Assembly (NCBI RefSeq): GCF_007856155.1
Contig: NZ_CP042266.1
Coordinates: 5,890,001 to 5,954,000, forward strand
DNA from: Streptomyces qinzhouensis
GTDB taxonomy: Bacteria; Actinomycetota; Actinomycetes; Streptomycetales; Streptomycetaceae
DNA length: 64,000 nt
Direction of reading: 5' to 3'
Shown here: piece by piece, positions 1 through 8,269 of the stretch
Numbering within the stretch: position 1 is the first letter of the stretch
Layout: every line of letters starts with the position of its first letter
Program-made: the position numbers and the translations under genes
Notes under the pieces: model-generated
What the model saw: the letters and a program-made list of their open reading frames with translations, nothing else
Databases searched by the model: none
Told to the model about the DNA's origin: nothing

Positions 1-302
1 CGGACCCAGGCATGGTCGGAGAGCCGGCCGATGCCCAGGGCGGCGCCGAGCGGGAGGGCGATGACCAGGGCGAGGGCCGCCGCCTTGACCGTCTCCCACA
101 GGCCCGGGAGCAGGAAGGTCGTCCAGACCTTCGAGTCCTTGACGAACGGGGTCCACTTCTCCGCCGCGAGCTGGTCCTTGTCCGCCATGGTGGCCAGGAC
201 CCACCACAGGACCAGGCCGAATCCCACCAGGAACACGACGGTGTAGGCGAGGTTCCGGGCCTTCGCCTTGGGGCCCGGCTCGTCGTACAGAACGGAACTC
301 AT
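1..302 (-). CDS. gluD: Glutamate-type ABC transporter permease (GluD), N-terminal part
   Basis: Inner-membrane permease of a polar amino-acid ABC importer. Only about 100 N-terminal residues are inside the window; the rest lies beyond base 1. The ATG at 302-300 overlaps the TGA of the upstream permease in an ATGA junction, which implies translational coupling. The visible protein has a charged N-terminus, a first membrane helix (AYTVVFLVGFGLVLWWVL), an extracytoplasmic loop, then the start of the second helix (ETVKAAALALVIALPLG), the usual entry of the BPD transporter domain. It should pair with GluC to form the channel. The order gluA-B-C-D is that of corynebacterial and streptomycete glutamate uptake operons; the exact substrate is inferred from that match. 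Confidence 0.88.
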   Translation of the reverse strand, partial: MSSVLYDEPGPKAKARNLAYTVVFLVGFGLVLWWVLATMADKDQLAAEKWTPFVKDSKVWTTFLLPGLWETVKAAALALVIALPLGAALGIGRLSDHAWV

Positions 303-973
303 CGCTTCACCGCCACTCGCTTGGCCACCCAGCCCAGCAGCAGGCCGGTCGGCAGGGTCAGAACGATGAATCCGAAGGCGAAGACGCCGAAGACGGCGAA
401 GAGCGCGTCGGACTCGTTCTCGACCATCGTCTTCATCAGGGCCGAGGCTTCCGCCACCCCGATCGCCGAAGCCACCGTGGTGTTCTTGGTGAGGGCGATC
501 AGTACGTTGGTGAGCGGGGTGACGGCCGAGCGGAACGCCTGGGGAAGAACGACCAGGGTCAGTACCTGGAAGAAGCTCAGCCCCAGGGCCCGGGCGGCTT
601 CCGCCTGGCCGACGGGGACCGTGTTGATGCCGGAGCGCAGTGCCTCGCAGACGAAGGTGCCCGTGTAGGCGATCAGTCCGAGGACCGCCATCCGGAAACC
701 GATGTCCTCGAAGGTCTCACCCCCGAGTTTGACGCCCATGGTGGAGGCGAGGCCCAGGGAACAGGCCACGACGACCACCGTCAGCGGGGTGTTGCGGACG
801 ACGTTGACATAGCCGGTGCCGAAGGCCCGCATCATGGGGACGGGGCCGACCCGCATACCGGCCAGCAGCGTTCCCCAGATCAGGGAACCTATTGCCGAGT
901 AGACGGTGAGTTTGACCGTCACCCAGAACGCGTCGAGCAGGTCGTACTGCCCTGAATCGAGGAAATCGAACAC
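299..973 (-). CDS. gluC: Glutamate-type ABC transporter permease (GluC)
   Basis: Integral membrane permease of 224 residues, normal for the HisM/GluC family. It has about five hydrophobic helices and an EAA loop near residues 120-140 (EALRSGINTVPVGQAEAARA) that contacts the ATPase. The start is a GTG at 973 giving MFDFLDSGQYDLLDAFWVTVK, typical of the family; the nearest purine run (AGGAGAG) is about 13 nt upstream, so the ribosome site is weak. It is third in the gluA-gluB-gluC-gluD operon, 78 nt after gluB and separated from it by a strong hairpin, and it overlaps gluD by 4 nt. Its likely role is glutamate (or related acidic/polar amino acid) import. Confidence 0.92.
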   Translation of the reverse strand: MFDFLDSGQYDLLDAFWVTVKLTVYSAIGSLIWGTLLAGMRVGPVPMMRAFGTGYVNVVRNTPLTVVVVACSLGLASTMGVKLGGETFEDIGFRMAVLGLIAYTGTFVCEALRSGINTVPVGQAEAARALGLSFFQVLTLVVLPQAFRSAVTPLTNVLIALTKNTTVASAIGVAEASALMKTMVENESDALFAVFGVFAFGFIVLTLPTGLLLGWVAKRVAVKR

Positions 974-1008
974 GTTGACCCGCGATCTCTCCTGGTGGTT
1001 AGGTGGCG

Positions 1009-1039
1009 CGCGCCGCCGGCCTGTCCGGCCGGCGGCGCG
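1009..1039 (-). terminator. Hairpin between gluB and gluC
   Basis: Perfect 13-bp inverted repeat: CGCGCCGCCGGCC (1009-1021) pairs with 1027-1039, with a 5-nt loop. It lies 13 nt after the gluB stop and 36 nt before the gluC start. No T-run follows. In binding-protein operons such hairpins act as attenuators or 3' stabilisers that keep the binding protein more abundant than the permeases; that role is inferred. Confidence 0.75.
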
Positions 1040-1051
1040 TCACCGATGGAC

Positions 1052-1873
1052 TCAGCTCGCGTCGATCGCCGGCGCGTTCTCGGCCTTGTAGCCGGACGGG
1101 CCGAAGTTGGCCGCGACGAACTTGTCCCAGGAGCCGTCGGACTTCATCTTCTCCAGAGCCTTGTTGATCTTGCCCTTGAGGTCGCTGTCGCCCTTCTTGA
1201 TGCCGATGCCGTACTTCTCGTCGCTCAGCTTCAGACCGGCCAGCTTGAACTTGCCCTCGTGCTCCTTCTGCGAGGCGTAGCCCGCCAGGATGGCGTCGTC
1301 CGTGGTCAGCGCGTCGACCGACTTGTTCTCCAGGCCGGTCAGGCACTCGGAGTAGCCGCCCAGGGGCTGAAGGTCGGCCTTGGGGGCGATCTTGTCCTTC
1401 ACGTTCTGGGCGGAGGTCGAGCCGGTGACGGAACAGAGCTTCTTGCTGTTGAGGTCCGTGCCCTGGGCGATGCCGGTCTCGTCCTTGCGGACCAGCAGAT
1501 CCTGGTGGGCCAGGAAGTACGGGCCGGCGAAGTCGACCTTCTCCTTGCGCTTGTCCGTGATCGAGTAGCTGGCCGCGATGAACTTGACGTCACCGTTGGC
1601 CAGCATCGTCTCGCGCTGGGCGCTCGGGGACTGCTTCCACTCGATGTCCTTGGCCTCGTAGCCCAGTTCCTTGGCCACATAGGTCGCGACGTCGACGTCG
1701 AAGCCGGTGTACTTGCCGTCCTGCGTCTTCAGACCGATACCGGGCTGGTCGAACTTGATCCCGACGGTGATCTTCTTACCGCCGCTGCCCGAGTCTCCGT
1801 CGCCGCACGCGGTCGCCGCCAGCGAGAGCGTCAGAACGGTGGCGATGGCCGCGGATACCTTGCGGAGCTTCAT
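1052..1873 (-). CDS. gluB: Glutamate-binding lipoprotein (GluB)
   Basis: Extracytoplasmic substrate-binding protein of the ABC importer, 273 residues. The N-terminus is a lipoprotein signal (MKLRKVSAAIATVLTLSLAA-TAC) with the lipidated cysteine at residue 23, followed by a GDGDSGSGG linker. The body is the SBP_bac_3 fold: KITVGIKFDQPGIG near the start, FDVDVATYVAKELGY, and YGIGIKKGDSDLKGKINKAL near the C-terminus. The ATG at 1873 has an AGGGA ribosome site. It is the second gene of gluA-gluB-gluC-gluD and is flanked by hairpins on both sides (1971-1995 and 1009-1039), as expected for a transcript segment that must accumulate. Ligand identity (glutamate) is inferred from synteny. Confidence 0.93.
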   Translation of the reverse strand: MKLRKVSAAIATVLTLSLAATACGDGDSGSGGKKITVGIKFDQPGIGLKTQDGKYTGFDVDVATYVAKELGYEAKDIEWKQSPSAQRETMLANGDVKFIAASYSITDKRKEKVDFAGPYFLAHQDLLVRKDETGIAQGTDLNSKKLCSVTGSTSAQNVKDKIAPKADLQPLGGYSECLTGLENKSVDALTTDDAILAGYASQKEHEGKFKLAGLKLSDEKYGIGIKKGDSDLKGKINKALEKMKSDGSWDKFVAANFGPSGYKAENAPAIDAS

Positions 1874-1970
1874 GTGAACATCCCTTGCGTCGTGGGTCGC
1901 CGTTGCGTGAATGCCGGTCCATCGGCTGCCGGCCGGGCCGGAGCCCGGGTGCGTGCGGGTGCGGTACGGA

Positions 1971-1995
1971 CCGGCCGGGCCTCGGGCCCGGCCGG
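1971..1995 (-). terminator. Hairpin between gluA and gluB
   Basis: Perfect 10-bp inverted repeat CCGGCCGGGC (1971-1980) / GCCCGGCCGG (1986-1995) with a 5-nt loop, in the 177-nt gap between gluA and gluB. It could be a partial terminator or an RNA-processing element. No T-run is visible. Confidence 0.6.
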
Positions 1996-2050
1996 AAACG
2001 CCGTCCGTGCGGCAGCCGGTGTGTTCAGGGGGGTGACGTGACCGCCGGGG

Positions 2051-2821
2051 TCAGTGGTGCAGGATCTTCGACAGGAAGTCCTTGGCACGGTCGCTGCGCG
2101 GGTTGCTGAAGAACTCGTCGGGCGTGGCCTCTTCGACGATCCGGCCGTCGGCCATGAACACGACCCGGTTGGCCGCGGAGCGGGCGAAGCCCATCTCGTG
2201 GGTGACGACCACCATGGTCATACCGTCCCGGGCGAGCTGCTGCATCACTTCCAGCACCTCGTTGATCATCTCGGGGTCGAGAGCCGAAGTCGGCTCGTCG
2301 AACAGGATGACCTTGGGCTCCATGGCCAGCGCCCGGGCGATCGCGACCCGCTGCTGCTGCCCGCCGGACAGCTGGGCCGGGTACTTGTCGCACTGCGAGC
2401 CCACACCGACGCGGTCGAGCAGCTCCCTGGCCCGCTGCTCCGCCTCGTCCTTGTCCTTCTTGCGGACCTTGACCTGGCCCAGCACGACGTTCTCCAGGAC
2501 CGTCTTGTGGGCGAAGAGATTGAACGACTGGAACACCATGCCGACGTCGGAGCGGAGCCGGGCGAGCTCCTTGCCCTCCGACGGCAGCGGCTTGCCGTCG
2601 ATCGTGATCGACCCGGAGTCGATGCTCTCCAGCCGGTTGATCGTGCGACACAGCGTCGACTTACCGGAACCGGACGGCCCGATGACAACGACGACCTCGC
2701 CCCGGGCGATGGTCAAGTCGATGTCCTGGAGCACATGCAGCGCACCGAAGTGCTTGTTCACATCGCTCAGTACGACCAGTCCCTCGGCAGCGGGAACTGC
2801 ATCCCCGTCGACCTTGGACAT
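2051..2821 (-). CDS. gluA: Glutamate ABC transporter ATP-binding protein (GluA)
   Basis: Cytoplasmic ATPase of the importer, 256 residues. Seen in order: Walker [10 protein letters not shown] near residue 50, Q-loop [11 protein letters not shown] signature LSGGQQQR, Walker [13 protein letters not shown], and the switch histidine in VVVTHEMGF. It is first in the operon. I chose the ATG at 2821 ([14 protein letters not shown]) because GGAG lies 5 nt upstream; an ATG five codons earlier (2836) is possible. A small hairpin (GTCCTCC 2852-2858 / GGAGGAC 2866-2872) sits in the leader. Only the assignment to glutamate rather than another polar amino acid is inferred. Confidence 0.94.
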   Translation of the reverse strand: MSKVDGDAVPAAEGLVVLSDVNKHFGALHVLQDIDLTIARGEVVVVIGPSGSGKSTLCRTINRLESIDSGSITIDGKPLPSEGKELARLRSDVGMVFQSFNLFAHKTVLENVVLGQVKVRKKDKDEAEQRARELLDRVGVGSQCDKYPAQLSGGQQQRVAIARALAMEPKVILFDEPTSALDPEMINEVLEVMQQLARDGMTMVVVTHEMGFARSAANRVVFMADGRIVEEATPDEFFSNPRSDRAKDFLSKILHH

Positions 2822-3170
2822 AGACACTCCGCTCATCGGTCCACAGCTCCCGTCCTCCTTGGTTGGGAGGACAGTAGTGACGCGGTGCGACCAGCGTCAT
2901 TACATCTGAGCGGAAATTGAGGATAACGATCCGGCCTCGTCCGTATACGATGCGTGAGGAAGGTGGCCCACGGCGTACCGGGTGGATAACGGAAACCGAC
3001 GGTCGCCCGGATGCCTCTTGACTCTCCGTACGGGAATCGGCCTTTATGCCGAGGTACACCATGTCGTGCGCCGGGTAGGGGCCATCACCGGGGAGCGCGA
3101 AGCACATCGAGGGACCGACGGCCGCGGGGTCAGTACCGCGGCAGGGTGCCACCGACCGGAGGGGGGGCCG
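2822..3170. other. Divergent intergenic region between gluA and the response regulator
   Basis: 349 nt with no supported gene. It must hold the gluABCD promoter (minus strand) and that of the two-component pair (plus strand). Visible items are the 7-bp leader hairpin 2852-2872 and a TACGAT hexamer at 2946-2951 that could be a plus-strand -10 box, although no well-spaced -35 is evident. The response-regulator frame stays open upstream to 2982, but that part reads like non-coding sequence. Confidence 0.5.
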
Positions 3171-3887
3171 TTGAGACTGCTGCTCGTCGAGGACGACAAC
3201 CATGTCGCCGCGGCCCTGTCGGCCGTCCTCGCCCGGCACGGCTTCGATGTGGTGCACGCCCGCAACGGCGAGGAGGCCCTGCGCGCCGTCCTGCCCGCGA
3301 CGCATCCCGGCAAGCCGCCGTTCGGTGTGGTGCTGCTCGATCTCGGCCTGCCCGATCAGGACGGCTACCAGGTCTGCGGAAAGCTGCGGAAGCTCACCTC
3401 GACCCCGGTGATCATGGTGACCGCGCGCGCCGACATCCGCTCGCGGATCCACGGTCTGAACCTCGGCGCCGACGACTACGTCGTCAAGCCGTACGACACC
3501 GGTGAACTGCTGGCCCGTATCCATGCCGTGGCCCGGCGCACCTCCGCCGGTGACGAGTCACCCGCATCGGGGCCCGCGGGAGCGGCGGACGAAGCGCTGC
3601 GGCTCGGTGGTGTGACCGTCGAACTGCCCACCCGGCGCGTCCGGGTGGACGGCGAGACCGTCCAGCTCACCCGTAAGGAGTTCGACCTGCTGGCACTCCT
3701 CGCGCAGCGGCCGGGCGTCGTCTTCCGCCGTGAACAGATCATCAGCGAGGTGTGGCACACCAGTTGGGAGGGGACCGGCCGGACCCTGGAGGTGCATGTG
3801 GCATCGCTGCGCTCCAAGCTGAAGATGCCCGCGCTGATCGAAACCGTCCGTGGGGTCGGCTACCGCCTTGTGACTCCGGGCGACTGA
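3171..3887 (+). CDS. OmpR/PhoB-family response regulator
   Basis: DNA-binding response regulator of 238 residues. The receiver domain starts MRLLLVEDDN; the phosphoacceptor is Asp57 in VVLLDLGLP, with Thr in IMVTAR and Lys106 in VVKPYDTGEL. The C-terminal winged helix (about residues 140-235) ends ETVRGVGYRLV, typical of the family. The start is TTG at 3171, preceded by a strong GGAGGGGGG run; the upstream extension lacks a receiver fold. The partner kinase begins 7 nt after the stop. Next comes a convergent TAXI solute receptor gene, so the pair may sense or control uptake of an organic acid or amino acid; that link is only contextual. Confidence 0.93.
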   Translation: MRLLLVEDDNHVAAALSAVLARHGFDVVHARNGEEALRAVLPATHPGKPPFGVVLLDLGLPDQDGYQVCGKLRKLTSTPVIMVTARADIRSRIHGLNLGADDYVVKPYDTGELLARIHAVARRTSAGDESPASGPAGAADEALRLGGVTVELPTRRVRVDGETVQLTRKEFDLLALLAQRPGVVFRREQIISEVWHTSWEGTGRTLEVHVASLRSKLKMPALIETVRGVGYRLVTPGD

Positions 3888-3894
3888 CGGGACC

Positions 3895-5298
3895 GTGCGT
3901 ACTCGTCTGCTGCCGCTGCTCATCGTCCTCATGGCGGGGGTACTGCTGGCCCTCGGCTTTCCGCTGGCGGTCAGCGTCGCTTCGGCGCAGCAACAGCAGG
4001 TGATGGTCGACCGGATCGACGACACCGTGCGGTTCGCGGCCCTGGCGCAGTTCGTCTCGGACGGCGAGGGCGTCGAGGACGAACGACTCTCCATGCTCCA
4101 GGACCAGTTGAACCGCTACTACTCGACCTACGGCATCCATGTCGGTGTCTTCCTGCGGAACGGCAGGTCGCATCTGGCGCGGGCCCCCCAGGACTGGGGA
4201 GTCCCACCGGACGGCGCGGGCCAGCAGGCGTTCCGCGAGGCCCTGACGGGGCGCCGCTCGCAGGACCCGCCGCAGGTGTGGCCCTGGGACCGTGACGGCC
4301 GGCTGGTCGTGGCCTCGCCCGTGGTACGGGACGGGGACGTCGTCGCCGTCGTCCTCACCGACTCGCCCACCGACCATCTGCGCTCCCGGACCCTCCGCGG
4401 CTGGCTGCTGATCGCGGCGGGCGAGGGAGCGGCCATGCTGCTCGCCGTCGGCGCCGCCTTCCGGCTGACGGGATGGGTACTGCGACCCGTACGCGTACTC
4501 GACGCCGCCACCCACGACATCGCTACCGGCCGGCTGAAGTCCCGGGTGGCGGCCGCGGGCGGACCTCCCGAGCTGCGCCGGCTGGCCCGCTCCTTCAACG
4601 AGATGGCCGACAACGTCGAGGGTGTACTCGAACAGCAGCGGGCGTTTGTCGCCGACGCCTCCCACCAGCTGCGCAATCCGCTGGCGGCCCTGCTGCTGCG
4701 GATCGAACTGCTGGCCCTGGAGCTGCCCGAGGGCAATGAGGAGATCGCCTCCGTCCGCACGGAGGGCCGCCGGCTCGCCCAGGTTCTCGACGATCTGCTC
4801 GACCTCGCGCTCGCCGAGCACACCTCCGCCGATCTCGAACTGGCGGACATCGGCGCGCTGGCCGCCGAGCGGGTGGCCTCCTGGCGCCCCCTGGCCGAGG
4901 AGAAGGGGGTACGGCTCACGGGCACCGGCGGCGCCGTCACGGCCTGGGTGGACCCGATCGCCCTGTCGAGCGCGCTGGACGCGGTGATCGACAACGCGGT
5001 CAAGTTCACCCCTCGGGGCGAGGCGGTCACGGTGACCGTGGCCTCCCAGGGAGACACCACCACGCTGGTGATCACTGACGGCGGCCCCGGGCTCACCGAG
5101 GACGAACTGGTCCGGATCGGTGATCGTTTCTGGCGCAGCAACCGCCACCAGAACATCAAAGGCTCCGGCCTCGGACTCTCCATATCCCGTGCCCTCCTCT
5201 CCGCGGGCGGCGGCAGGATCTCCTACGACCACCACGAGCCGCGGGGCCTCAAGGTCACCCTCACGGTCCCCCGCACCCCGCCCACCCCTACGGCTTGA
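3895..5298 (+). CDS. Sensor histidine kinase (partner of the OmpR-type regulator)
   Basis: Membrane kinase of 467 residues starting at GTG 3895, 7 nt after the regulator gene. It has a first membrane helix at about residues 5-27, an extracytoplasmic sensor of roughly 130 residues, a second helix near 165-187 (LLIAAGEGAAMLLAVGAAFR), a HAMP segment, then the H-box SHQLRNPLAA, N-box VIDNAVKFTPRG and G-boxes ITDGGPGLT and GSGLGLSISRALL. Its last 11 nt overlap the 3' end of the convergent TAXI receptor gene, so no terminator fits between them. The ligand is unknown. Confidence 0.93.
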   Translation: MRTRLLPLLIVLMAGVLLALGFPLAVSVASAQQQQVMVDRIDDTVRFAALAQFVSDGEGVEDERLSMLQDQLNRYYSTYGIHVGVFLRNGRSHLARAPQDWGVPPDGAGQQAFREALTGRRSQDPPQVWPWDRDGRLVVASPVVRDGDVVAVVLTDSPTDHLRSRTLRGWLLIAAGEGAAMLLAVGAAFRLTGWVLRPVRVLDAATHDIATGRLKSRVAAAGGPPELRRLARSFNEMADNVEGVLEQQRAFVADASHQLRNPLAALLLRIELLALELPEGNEEIASVRTEGRRLAQVLDDLLDLALAEHTSADLELADIGALAAERVASWRPLAEEKGVRLTGTGGAVTAWVDPIALSSALDAVIDNAVKFTPRGEAVTVTVASQGDTTTLVITDGGPGLTEDELVRIGDRFWRSNRHQNIKGSGLGLSISRALLSAGGGRISYDHHEPRGLKVTLTVPRTPPTPTA

Positions 5299-6286
5299 CC
5301 GAGCGGTAGTAGCGCCGGGCCCCCTCGTGCAGCGGCAGGGGATCGGTGTAGATGGCGGTGCGGAGATCCACGAGCTGGGCCGGGTGGACCGTATTGCCTA
5401 TGCGATCGCGGCTCTTGATCACTGTGCGGGTGAAGCCCTCCACCAGCGCCGGGTCGATCCGGTCCGTGGTCACCAGCAGATTCGCCACGGCCATCGAATC
5501 GACCGGCAGCCCGCTCTGGGTGAGGGGGTACAGATCGGGCGGCATGACCGCGAACCGGTAGTACGTCGTCGGATTGCCGGTGCTGTGCACCTTCTCGATC
5601 AGGTCCCGCCCGAGCGGGACCAGGCGTATACGGAAACGCTCCGAGAGCGACTCCACCGAGGTGGTGGGGAGCCCCCCGGACCAGAAGAAGGCGTCGATCG
5701 TGCCGTTCGCCAGAAGCTGGGGGACGGTGTCGATGCCGTTCGGCGCGGCGGTGACGTCCTTCGCGGGATCGAGCCCGGCGGCGGCCAGCAGCCGCTCGGC
5801 GATCAGCCGCACCCCCGACCCCGGCTGCCCGACGCCCACCTTCAGACCTCGCAGATCGGCGACCTTCTGGACCGGGGATCCGGCGGGCACCACCAGTTGC
5901 ACATAGTCGTCGTAGAGCCGGGCGCAGCCCCGCAGCCGGTCCGCCCCCGGCTTGCCGTCCTGCTGGTACTTGGCGACGGCGTCGGCGGTGGCGATGGTGA
6001 AGTCGGCCTCCCCGGACGCCACCCGGGCCAGATTCTCCTGGGAGCCCTCGCTCGTCTTCAGCGCTATGTCCACTTCCGGCAGGTCTTTGGCGAGGGCGAT
6101 CTGGAGCAGAGCGCCGTACCGCTGATAGACGCCGCTCTGCACACCGGTGCTGAAGGTGACCGAGCCGCGGGGGCCCGGCTCGCCCAGCGGCAGCAGCCAC
6201 CACAGCATCAGCCCGAGCGCCGCGAGGACGGCGGCTGACACGGTCAGCGCACGCCGGCGGCCGGTGCGGAGCAGGTTCGTGAACAT
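5288..6286 (-). CDS. TAXI-family TRAP-type solute-binding protein
   Basis: Extracytoplasmic receptor of 332 residues of the TAXI class (TRAP transporter-associated extracytoplasmic immunogenic). An N-terminal membrane anchor (LTVSAAVLAALGLMLWWLLP, about residues 14-33) is followed by the family opening FSTGVQSGVYQRYGALLQ and by SGEADFTIATADAV and DLRGLKVGVGQPGSG. No TRAP membrane subunits (DctQ/DctM) lie next to it here. The gene is convergent with and overlaps the sensor kinase by 11 nt. Orphan TAXI proteins beside a two-component system may present a ligand to the kinase rather than feed a transporter; this is inference. Confidence 0.88.
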   Translation of the reverse strand: MFTNLLRTGRRRALTVSAAVLAALGLMLWWLLPLGEPGPRGSVTFSTGVQSGVYQRYGALLQIALAKDLPEVDIALKTSEGSQENLARVASGEADFTIATADAVAKYQQDGKPGADRLRGCARLYDDYVQLVVPAGSPVQKVADLRGLKVGVGQPGSGVRLIAERLLAAAGLDPAKDVTAAPNGIDTVPQLLANGTIDAFFWSGGLPTTSVESLSERFRIRLVPLGRDLIEKVHSTGNPTTYYRFAVMPPDLYPLTQSGLPVDSMAVANLLVTTDRIDPALVEGFTRTVIKSRDRIGNTVHPAQLVDLRTAIYTDPLPLHEGARRYYRSVKP

Positions 6287-6479
6287 GCTTGCGATCCTGT
6301 CAGGTCACTCACCGTGATGACCAGACCGATGGCAAGGAGTCGCCAGAGACGGAATCCGGACCTCCGGCGGCGCCGTCTCCCCGGGCCGTACCGCCGGGTC
6401 GTCCGCATGTGTCCGGCCCGCCTCCGTTCCGCGTCCGGCCTTCGCCCGGCTCCCGGGCAGGGGCACGCCGGACAGCGCC

Positions 6480-6485
6480 TACTCT
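6480..6485 (+). promoter_or_regulatory. Putative -10 box for leaderless miaB
   Basis: TACTCT ends 6 nt before the miaB ATG at 6492 and no Shine-Dalgarno is present. Initiation at or next to the ATG would give a leaderless mRNA. Confidence 0.55.
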
Positions 6486-6491
6486 TGTTGC

Positions 6492-8012
6492 ATGAGCAGC
6501 AGGGACCGGAGCGGCGCAGTGGACGCCACACGTACATATGAGGTTCGCACCTACGGGTGCCAGATGAACGTCCACGACTCGGAGCGCCTCTCGGGTCTGC
6601 TGGAGGGCGCGGGATACGTCCGTGCCCCCGAGGGCTCCGACGGCGACGCCGACGTCGTCGTCTTCAACACCTGCGCGGTTCGCGAGAACGCCGACAACAA
6701 GCTGTACGGCAACCTCGGCCGGCTCGCCCCGCGGAAGACGCAGCGGCCCGGTATGCAGATCGCCGTCGGCGGCTGCCTCGCGCAGAAGGACCGCGACACG
6801 ATCGTCAAGCGCGCTCCCTGGGTCGACGTCGTCTTCGGTACGCACAACATCGGCAAGCTGCCCGTCCTGCTGGAGCGCGCCCGGGTGCAGGAGGAGGCGC
6901 AGGTCGAGATCGCGGAGTCGCTGGAGGCCTTTCCCTCGACACTGCCGACCCGCCGTGAGTCCGCGTACGCGGCCTGGGTTTCCATCTCCGTCGGCTGCAA
7001 CAACACCTGCACCTTCTGTATCGTGCCCGCGCTGCGGGGCAAGGAGAAGGACCGTAGGCCGGGCGATATCCTCGCGGAGATCGAGGCGCTGGTCGCCGAG
7101 GGCGTCTCCGAGATCACCCTCCTCGGCCAGAACGTCAACGCCTACGGTTCCGACATCGGCGACCGTGAGGCGTTCAGCAAGCTCCTGCGCGCCTGCGGAA
7201 GCGTCGAGGGTCTCGAACGCGTCCGTTTCACCTCTCCGCACCCCCGAGACTTCACCGACGACGTCATCGCCGCCATGGCCGAGACCCCGAACGTGATGCC
7301 CCAGCTCCACATGCCGCTCCAGTCCGGCTCGGACTCGGTCCTGCGGGCGATGCGCCGCTCCTACCGGCAGGAGCGTTTCCTCGGAATCATCGAGAAGGTG
7401 CGCGCGGCCATTCCGCACGCCGCCATCTCGACCGACATCATCGTCGGCTTCCCCGGGGAGACCGAGGAGGACTTCGAGCAGACGCTGCACACGGTCCGCG
7501 AGGCCCGTTTCGCGAACGCCTTCACCTTCCAGTACTCCAAGCGCCCCGGCACCCCCGCGGCCACCATGGACGGGCAGATCCCCAAGGAGGTCGTGCAGGC
7601 GCGCTACGAGCGGCTCGTCGCGCTCCAGGAGGAGATCTCCTGGGACGAGAACAAGAAGCAGGTCGGCAGGGTCCTCGAAGTGATGGTCGCCGAGGGCGAG
7701 GGCCGCAAGGACGGCGCCACCCGCCGTCTCTCCGGCCGCGCCGCCGACAACCGCCTCGTCCACTTCACCCAGCCCGACGAGGACGTACGGCCTGGCGATG
7801 TGGTCACGGTCGAGATCACGTACGCGGCCCCGCACCACCTTCTCGCCGAGGGGCCCACCTCCGCCGTTCGGCGCACCCGGGCCGGGGACGCCTGGCAGAA
7901 GCGGAACGAGGCGGCGGCGCCGCAGTCCGCCGGGGTCATGCTGGGGCTGCCCTCGGTCGGCGTCCCCGCGCCTCTGCCCACGGCCTCGGCACCCGCCTGC
8001 GGCGCGATCTGA
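6492..8012 (+). CDS. miaB: tRNA-2-methylthio-N6-dimethylallyladenosine synthase (MiaB)
   Basis: Radical-SAM methylthiotransferase that converts i6A37 to ms2i6A37 in tRNAs reading UNN codons; it follows the isopentenyl transfer done by MiaA, encoded 1.9 kb downstream. 506 residues. The N-terminal UPF0004 domain has three Cys for the auxiliary cluster ([23 protein letters not shown]); the radical-SAM cluster motif is CNNTCTFC; a TRAM domain lies near residues 390-455 and a low-complexity tail follows. The ATG at 6492 has no ribosome site but has a TACTCT -10-like box 6 nt upstream. It is divergent from the TAXI gene. Confidence 0.97.
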   Translation: MSSRDRSGAVDATRTYEVRTYGCQMNVHDSERLSGLLEGAGYVRAPEGSDGDADVVVFNTCAVRENADNKLYGNLGRLAPRKTQRPGMQIAVGGCLAQKDRDTIVKRAPWVDVVFGTHNIGKLPVLLERARVQEEAQVEIAESLEAFPSTLPTRRESAYAAWVSISVGCNNTCTFCIVPALRGKEKDRRPGDILAEIEALVAEGVSEITLLGQNVNAYGSDIGDREAFSKLLRACGSVEGLERVRFTSPHPRDFTDDVIAAMAETPNVMPQLHMPLQSGSDSVLRAMRRSYRQERFLGIIEKVRAAIPHAAISTDIIVGFPGETEEDFEQTLHTVREARFANAFTFQYSKRPGTPAATMDGQIPKEVVQARYERLVALQEEISWDENKKQVGRVLEVMVAEGEGRKDGATRRLSGRAADNRLVHFTQPDEDVRPGDVVTVEITYAAPHHLLAEGPTSAVRRTRAGDAWQKRNEAAAPQSAGVMLGLPSVGVPAPLPTASAPACGAI

Positions 8013-8023
8013 GCACCTAGCGA

Positions 8024-8106
8024 TCCGGGCACATAGCGATCCGAGGACGTAGAAGGCCGAGGACGTAGAGACCGAGGACTCGAGGACGCCGAGGACGCCG
8101 AGGACG
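8024..8106. repeat. Short degenerate direct repeats after miaB
   Basis: Two copies of a TAGCGATCCG unit (8028-8043 region) are followed by repeated CCGAGGACG at 8041, 8057, 8072 (last base T), 8089 and 8098, the last two head-to-tail. They lie between miaB and the next gene. No function is evident; replication slippage can create such runs. Confidence 0.6.
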
Positions 8107-8256
8107 CAGGGAAGCGGGGGTACGGAAACCCCGGGGCCGGTCCGGTACGGCGCGCCGTCGCATCCGACGGCGGCGGCCGCCCGGGCCCCGGACTCCCGCT
8201 CCCGTGTCCGCGGCGCCGGGGGCGACCGGGCCCGGGAACGCCCGTCACGTACACAC

Positions 8257-8262
8257 TAGGCT
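8257..8262 (+). promoter_or_regulatory. Putative -10 box for a leaderless gene at 8270
   Basis: TAGGCT lies 7 nt before the ATG at 8270, and there is no Shine-Dalgarno. The spacing fits transcription starting at the ATG. Confidence 0.55.
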
Positions 8263-8269
8263 GCTGATC

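Noticed and set aside
995..2041. 348-residue open frame antisense to gluB
   Set aside because: It mirrors the gluB reading frame, has Arg/Leu/Gly/Val-rich composition with no domain, and lacks a ribosome site. It is a GC-bias shadow.
3742..5235. 497-residue open frame antisense to the sensor kinase
   Set aside because: Opposite strand of a clear histidine kinase; composition is low-complexity with no motif.
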